64,000 bases of DNA from Tumebacillus avium (GTDB lineage: Bacteria; Bacillota; Bacilli; Tumebacillales; Tumebacillaceae). Position 1 is the stretch's first letter. Each line of letters starts with the position of its first letter. The notes under the pieces were generated by a model, which worked only from the letters and a program-made list of their open reading frames with translations, made no database searches and was not told the DNA's origin. The stretch is taken from NCBI RefSeq assembly GCF_002162355.1, contig NZ_CP021434.1:1210501-1274500 (forward strand), read 5' to 3'. Positions 60,861-64,000 of the stretch are shown in pieces. A program made the position numbers and the translations under genes.

Positions 60861-62885
60861 TTACAGCTTGAAGCGGGTGACGAGGCGCTGCAGCTTCTCC
60901 GACATCTCGCTCAGCGCTTCGGCCGACGCGTGGATCTCTTCCATCGACGCCGTCTGCTCCTCGACCGCCGCGTTGACTTCCTGCGACTGCGAAGAGAACT
61001 GCTCGGCGATCTCGACGACGCGATCGACGCCGGAGAGCATCTGCTGGCTGCCTGCCGCCATCTGCTCCGTTGCGGCGGAGACGTTTTGCACCTGCTGGGT
61101 GATCGACTGCACATCGTCGATGATGTGTGTGAACAGACGCCCGGCCTGCTGGAACACCTCGTGGCCGTGCTGCATGCCTTTGACGCCTTGCTCAACCTGC
61201 TCGACGACCGTCTCGGTCACCGTCTGCATCTCGTGGATGCGCAAGGTGATCTGCTGCGCAGCCGTCGTCGTCTGCTCGGCCAGCTTACGCACTTCTCCGG
61301 CCACCACCGCAAAGCCGCGTCCCGCTTCACCCGCTCGTGCCGCTTCGATCGCGGCGTTTAAAGCGAGCAGGTTGGTCTGTCCGGCGATCTGCGTGATCAT
61401 CTCGACGATCTGCCCGATCTCCTGGGACTGGTCGCCAAGCGTCGCGACCGAACCGGCCGTGTTTTGCACCGCGAGGAACACATCGTTCATCGTCTGCACC
61501 GCGCTGTCCATAAAGGCCCGGCCATCCTGCGCCTGTTGGGCCGAAGTGACGGCGCGCGCCGAGACATCCTGCACGTTGCCTGTGATCACGCGCACGCCGG
61601 TCGACAGCTCGCCGATCGTTTCTGACGTCTCGGCGATGCGCTGGCTCTGTTCCTGTGAGCCGATCGTGATGCTTTCCACGGAGCGGGCGATATGCTCGCT
61701 CGCCTGTGCCGTTTGGTCGCTGCTCGCCATCAGCTCCTGGGCCGAAGCGGCGAGTTGCAGAGACGATTCGGTCACTTCGGCGAGCAGGCTGCGAATCCCG
61801 GTCAGCATCTCGTTGTAGGAATGCCCGACTTGCCCGATCTCATCGCGGGTCAGGTCGCGCCCGGCGACAAATGCGGTCAAGTCGCCTGCTTCCGCCCGCT
61901 TCATGCTGTCCTTCAGGCGCAGGAGCGGACGGGAGATCGAGACGGCGATATACACGGCGATCGCGATCGCCCCGGCCAGACAGAGCAGGCCGACCCAGAG
62001 CGTCGCCTGCTGCACTTCTGCGACCATGCCAGCCACTTCATCGCGATATAACGTGCCCATCAAGCGCCAGTTGGTCTGCTCCAGCACCTTGTAGACCACC
62101 ACTTTTTCCCGGCCTTGCAATTCATAGAAAATCGTATCTGTTGGCGGTGCGCCAGGCTCATACTGCTGCTTGATCGACGGAATGTCAAACAGCGAGCTCC
62201 CGAGACGTTTTTCGTCCGGGTAGACCACCGCGTTCCCTTGCGAGTCTGCGATGATCGGATAGCCTTCTGCACCGATTTTAATTTTGCCTACGGTTGCCTG
62301 CAGATCTTGCAGCGACAGGTCAAGACCCATCACGCCCACCACTTGGCCCGACCCGTCGGTTACCGCCCGGGTCAGCGTGATCACAAGCTCTTTCTTTTGC
62401 TCCGCCGCCGTCACATACGGGTCGGTCCACCGTGCGTTCTCTTTGTTTTGCACGGCAGCATCATACCACGGACGCTTACGCGGGTCGAAATCTTTCGGCA
62501 ATTCTTGCGGCGGATAGGCGTAAAACTTCCCGTCCGCCGTGCCCATGTAGGCGACCAGCGTGTCCGGATGGGTGTCGATGTAGCGCTTGAGCCCGGCGTT
62601 GATCGCCGCGAGTTCTCCCGGAGTCTTGTCGTGCTGGAAGACCGGATCGGTGCTGAGCATCGCGATCGAACCTTCCTGACTGGCCATAAACGACGTCAGC
62701 GTCCCCTGCAGCTCTTCCACCGAATGCTCGGCCGTCTGCAGGAGCTGGCGGTCGAGCAGCTCCGACATTTTGGCGTTGACTACCAGTGACAAGATCGCCA
62801 ATGGCAGCAGGATCAACAGCGAAAAGTACAGGACCAGCCGCGTGCGGATCGCCAAATCTTTGAGCTTGAGTGCTCCTCTCTTCAT
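60861..62885 (-). CDS. Methyl-accepting chemotaxis protein with dCache sensor
   Basis: 674 residues: N-terminal membrane helix, periplasm-side dCache_1 domain of about 250 residues ([23 protein letters not shown]), second membrane helix ([20 protein letters not shown]), HAMP, and a signalling domain whose tip contains [20 protein letters not shown]. It senses a small extracellular ligand, often an amino acid, and controls CheA. ATG 62885 is preceded by GAGGAGG-like bases. Single gene; ligand unknown. Confidence 0.93.
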   Translation of the reverse strand: MKRGALKLKDLAIRTRLVLYFSLLILLPLAILSLVVNAKMSELLDRQLLQTAEHSVEELQGTLTSFMASQEGSIAMLSTDPVFQHDKTPGELAAINAGLKRYIDTHPDTLVAYMGTADGKFYAYPPQELPKDFDPRKRPWYDAAVQNKENARWTDPYVTAAEQKKELVITLTRAVTDGSGQVVGVMGLDLSLQDLQATVGKIKIGAEGYPIIADSQGNAVVYPDEKRLGSSLFDIPSIKQQYEPGAPPTDTIFYELQGREKVVVYKVLEQTNWRLMGTLYRDEVAGMVAEVQQATLWVGLLCLAGAIAIAVYIAVSISRPLLRLKDSMKRAEAGDLTAFVAGRDLTRDEIGQVGHSYNEMLTGIRSLLAEVTESSLQLAASAQELMASSDQTAQASEHIARSVESITIGSQEQSQRIAETSETIGELSTGVRVITGNVQDVSARAVTSAQQAQDGRAFMDSAVQTMNDVFLAVQNTAGSVATLGDQSQEIGQIVEMITQIAGQTNLLALNAAIEAARAGEAGRGFAVVAGEVRKLAEQTTTAAQQITLRIHEMQTVTETVVEQVEQGVKGMQHGHEVFQQAGRLFTHIIDDVQSITQQVQNVSAATEQMAAGSQQMLSGVDRVVEIAEQFSSQSQEVNAAVEEQTASMEEIHASAEALSEMSEKLQRLVTRFKL

Positions 62886-63026
62886 GATGCATCCCCCTTG
62901 GATCGTTAAGAAAAGTTCTCAGGTGTATAGTTTCGCTAAGTACAAATGATAAACCTCCTTCAACACCGGCATAAAGAATGGAAAAGTTCCGCTTGGACAC
63001 TCTAAGGAAACAGGGAGGTGTGGCAG

Positions 63027-63233
63027 ATGATGAGTGGTATTTTGGCTTTTGTCGAGCGCATGAACCTGCTGCTGTGGCTCGCCGTGATCTTCTTGTTCCA
63101 CCTGATCCTCTACCTGACGCTGGGCACCGATGACTGGCTGGTCGCAACGGTGATGGCGACAGGAACGTATGCGCTGGTGTTTGTGCTTCTGAAAGCGTTT
63201 GTGCGAAATAACAAAAAGAGGGGCGTTCGCTAA
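63027..63233 (+). CDS. Small two-helix membrane protein, unknown
   Basis: 68 residues from ATG 63027 (AGGGAGGT 7 bases upstream; a GTG at 63018 lies in the site). Two hydrophobic helices (LLLWLAVIFLFHLILYLTLG and ATVMATGTYALVFVLLKAF) and a basic tail (RNNKKRGVR). No family recognised. Confidence 0.6.
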   Translation: MMSGILAFVERMNLLLWLAVIFLFHLILYLTLGTDDWLVATVMATGTYALVFVLLKAFVRNNKKRGVR

Positions 63234-63252
63234 GAACGTCCCTTTTTTGCGT
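63217..63252. terminator. Terminator after the small membrane gene
   Basis: GGGGCGTT / AACGTCCC-type stem with TTTTTT. Confidence 0.8.
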
Positions 63253-63268
63253 CCGTACGGCTTACGTC

Positions 63269-64000
63269 TCATCCCGTTTCGGCCATTTCTTTTTTCTGCT
63301 TCTTGCGTGCGGCTGCGATGTTCATTTGGCGCATCTCCAGGTAGGAACTGACAAAGCCAGTGAACAGCGCTAGCAGGTAGCCAAGCCCGGTGAGGGCGCC
63401 GACATATTTGCTGTATTGCCCCAATCCCCCGCCGATCAGCAGACTCGCCCCCATCACCGCGATGCACAGGTGTGTGGTGCGCCGCCACGTTTTCTCCGTT
63501 TTGCCTCCCGCCCAGCGCAAGAAGCGGTTGTTCTGCTTTTTTTTGCGGGGCAGTGTTTCCGATTCGTCATGCTCTTCCACTTGTACCTTCCGCTTCCGTC
63601 CGGTCAGATAAAGCGCGATGTAGACGAAAATGTGCGGGATCGTCAACAGCACGGCGCCGTAATTGGCGAAATTAAAGACTTCAGTCACGCTTTGGAAAGC
63701 AAAAGCCCAGAAGAAGAGGGCAAACCACGCATACTGCTTGTTGTATAGGCTGTAATTCCAGCGCTTGGTGAAGGTGCTGATCAGCGTCAGCGTGGCGATG
63801 AAGAGAAACGAAACTTTCAGGATGAAGATCGGCAACCAGATCGAAAACATGATCAGTTCGACCCGGTCGAGGTAATCGGTGATGTGGATCTGCTCGACGA
63901 GCGAGTAGTTCGGATACATCAACCGGGCGGACACCTCGGTGCCGAGCACGGCGATGATGAAAAACAGCACCACCGACATCAGCAGGCCGGTGCACATCAC
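63269..64000 (-). CDS. GerAB-type endospore germination permease, C-terminal part, partial
   Basis: 243 residues of the 3' part; the start lies beyond base 64000. Membrane helices and the segment MYPNYSLVEQIHITDYLDRV ELIMFSIWLPIFI are typical of the GerAB family, the amino-acid-transporter-like subunit of spore germinant receptors. After the last core helix it carries a basic linker (GRKRKVQVEEHDESETLPRK) and two further helices ending in a Lys-rich tail, an extension not found in short GerAB proteins. GerAA and GerAC genes would be expected upstream, outside the window. Confidence 0.8.
   Translation of the reverse strand: MMCTGLLMSVVLFFIIAVLGTEVSARLMYPNYSLVEQIHITDYLDRVELIMFSIWLPIFILKVSFLFIATLTLISTFTKRWNYSLYNKQYAWFALFFWAFAFQSVTEVFNFANYGAVLLTIPHIFVYIALYLTGRKRKVQVEEHDESETLPRKKKQNNRFLRWAGGKTEKTWRRTTHLCIAVMGASLLIGGGLGQYSKYVGALTGLGYLLALFTGFVSSYLEMRQMNIAAARKKQKKEMAETG

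Noticed and set aside
1..64000. tRNA, rRNA, riboswitches and insertion sequences
   Set aside because: No cloverleaf, rRNA, known riboswitch core or transposase could be recognised by eye; small or divergent ones may have been missed.

Overview
The window looks like chromosome from an endospore-forming, moderately GC-rich Firmicute. A Tumebacillus/Alicyclobacillaceae-type Bacillales member is my best guess. The support is an alpha/beta-type small acid-soluble spore protein, a GerAB-type germination permease, a speE-speB pair next to a PbpG-type penicillin-binding protein as in Bacillus, strong GGAGG ribosome binding sites and sigma-A type promoters. This is an inference from gene content; no database was searched.

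Layout. 1-4.3 kb: thiolase start and the membrane Fe-S oxidoreductase FadF (fatty-acid degradation) behind two operator palindromes, then a membrane protein and a cyclase-family hydrolase. 4.3-6.3 kb: a strong promoter drives three tiny related peptide genes, a hairpin, then an unassigned HExxH protein. 6.4-8.2 kb: an AAA ATPase/RloB defence-like pair. 8.3-11.6 kb: a decayed permease fragment and two peptide-type ABC permeases, the second with an extra C-terminal domain. 11.7-17.2 kb: a DUF2515-like gene and an operon of a secreted DUF2712-like protein, three membrane proteins, an ABC ATPase and a DUF4352-like protein. 17.4-26.5 kb: a lysine aminomutase operon (kdd-kamA-kamB-kamC-kamD-kamE) behind a near-consensus sigma-54 promoter, with a PAS/sigma-54 activator upstream. 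26.6-27.4 kb: an acetyltransferase and a spore protein.

27.8-37.7 kb holds six consecutive M4 (thermolysin-family) secreted protease genes, most with their own promoter and terminator; the sixth has lost the catalytic His. 38.9-47.4 kb holds a 2390-residue secreted RHS/YD-repeat polymorphic toxin (pre-toxin, Hint and nuclease-like tip), its probable immunity gene, and a broken orphan copy of the RHS tip. 47.5-48.8 kb is a TPR regulator of RRNPP type that overlaps by one base a 41-codon exported peptide gene, which looks like a self-contained quorum-sensing module. 49.8-51.3 kb is a second ATPase + TOPRIM/DUF4435-like pair resembling PARIS.

51.4-64 kb returns to core-like genes: a CstR-type persulfide sensor, a peroxiredoxin-chemoreceptor fusion, XapX, DUF1934, speB, speE, pbpG, an aspartate aminotransferase, small spore-former genes, a dCache chemoreceptor and a GerAB-type permease running off the end. 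The peroxiredoxin-chemoreceptor fusion is interrupted by an in-frame TGA exactly at the active-site Cys position of a UxxC motif, and a hairpin with bacterial SECIS geometry follows the TGA. It is therefore a candidate selenoprotein and the most striking single observation here. The three-peptide/HExxH locus and the RRNPP peptide pair come next.
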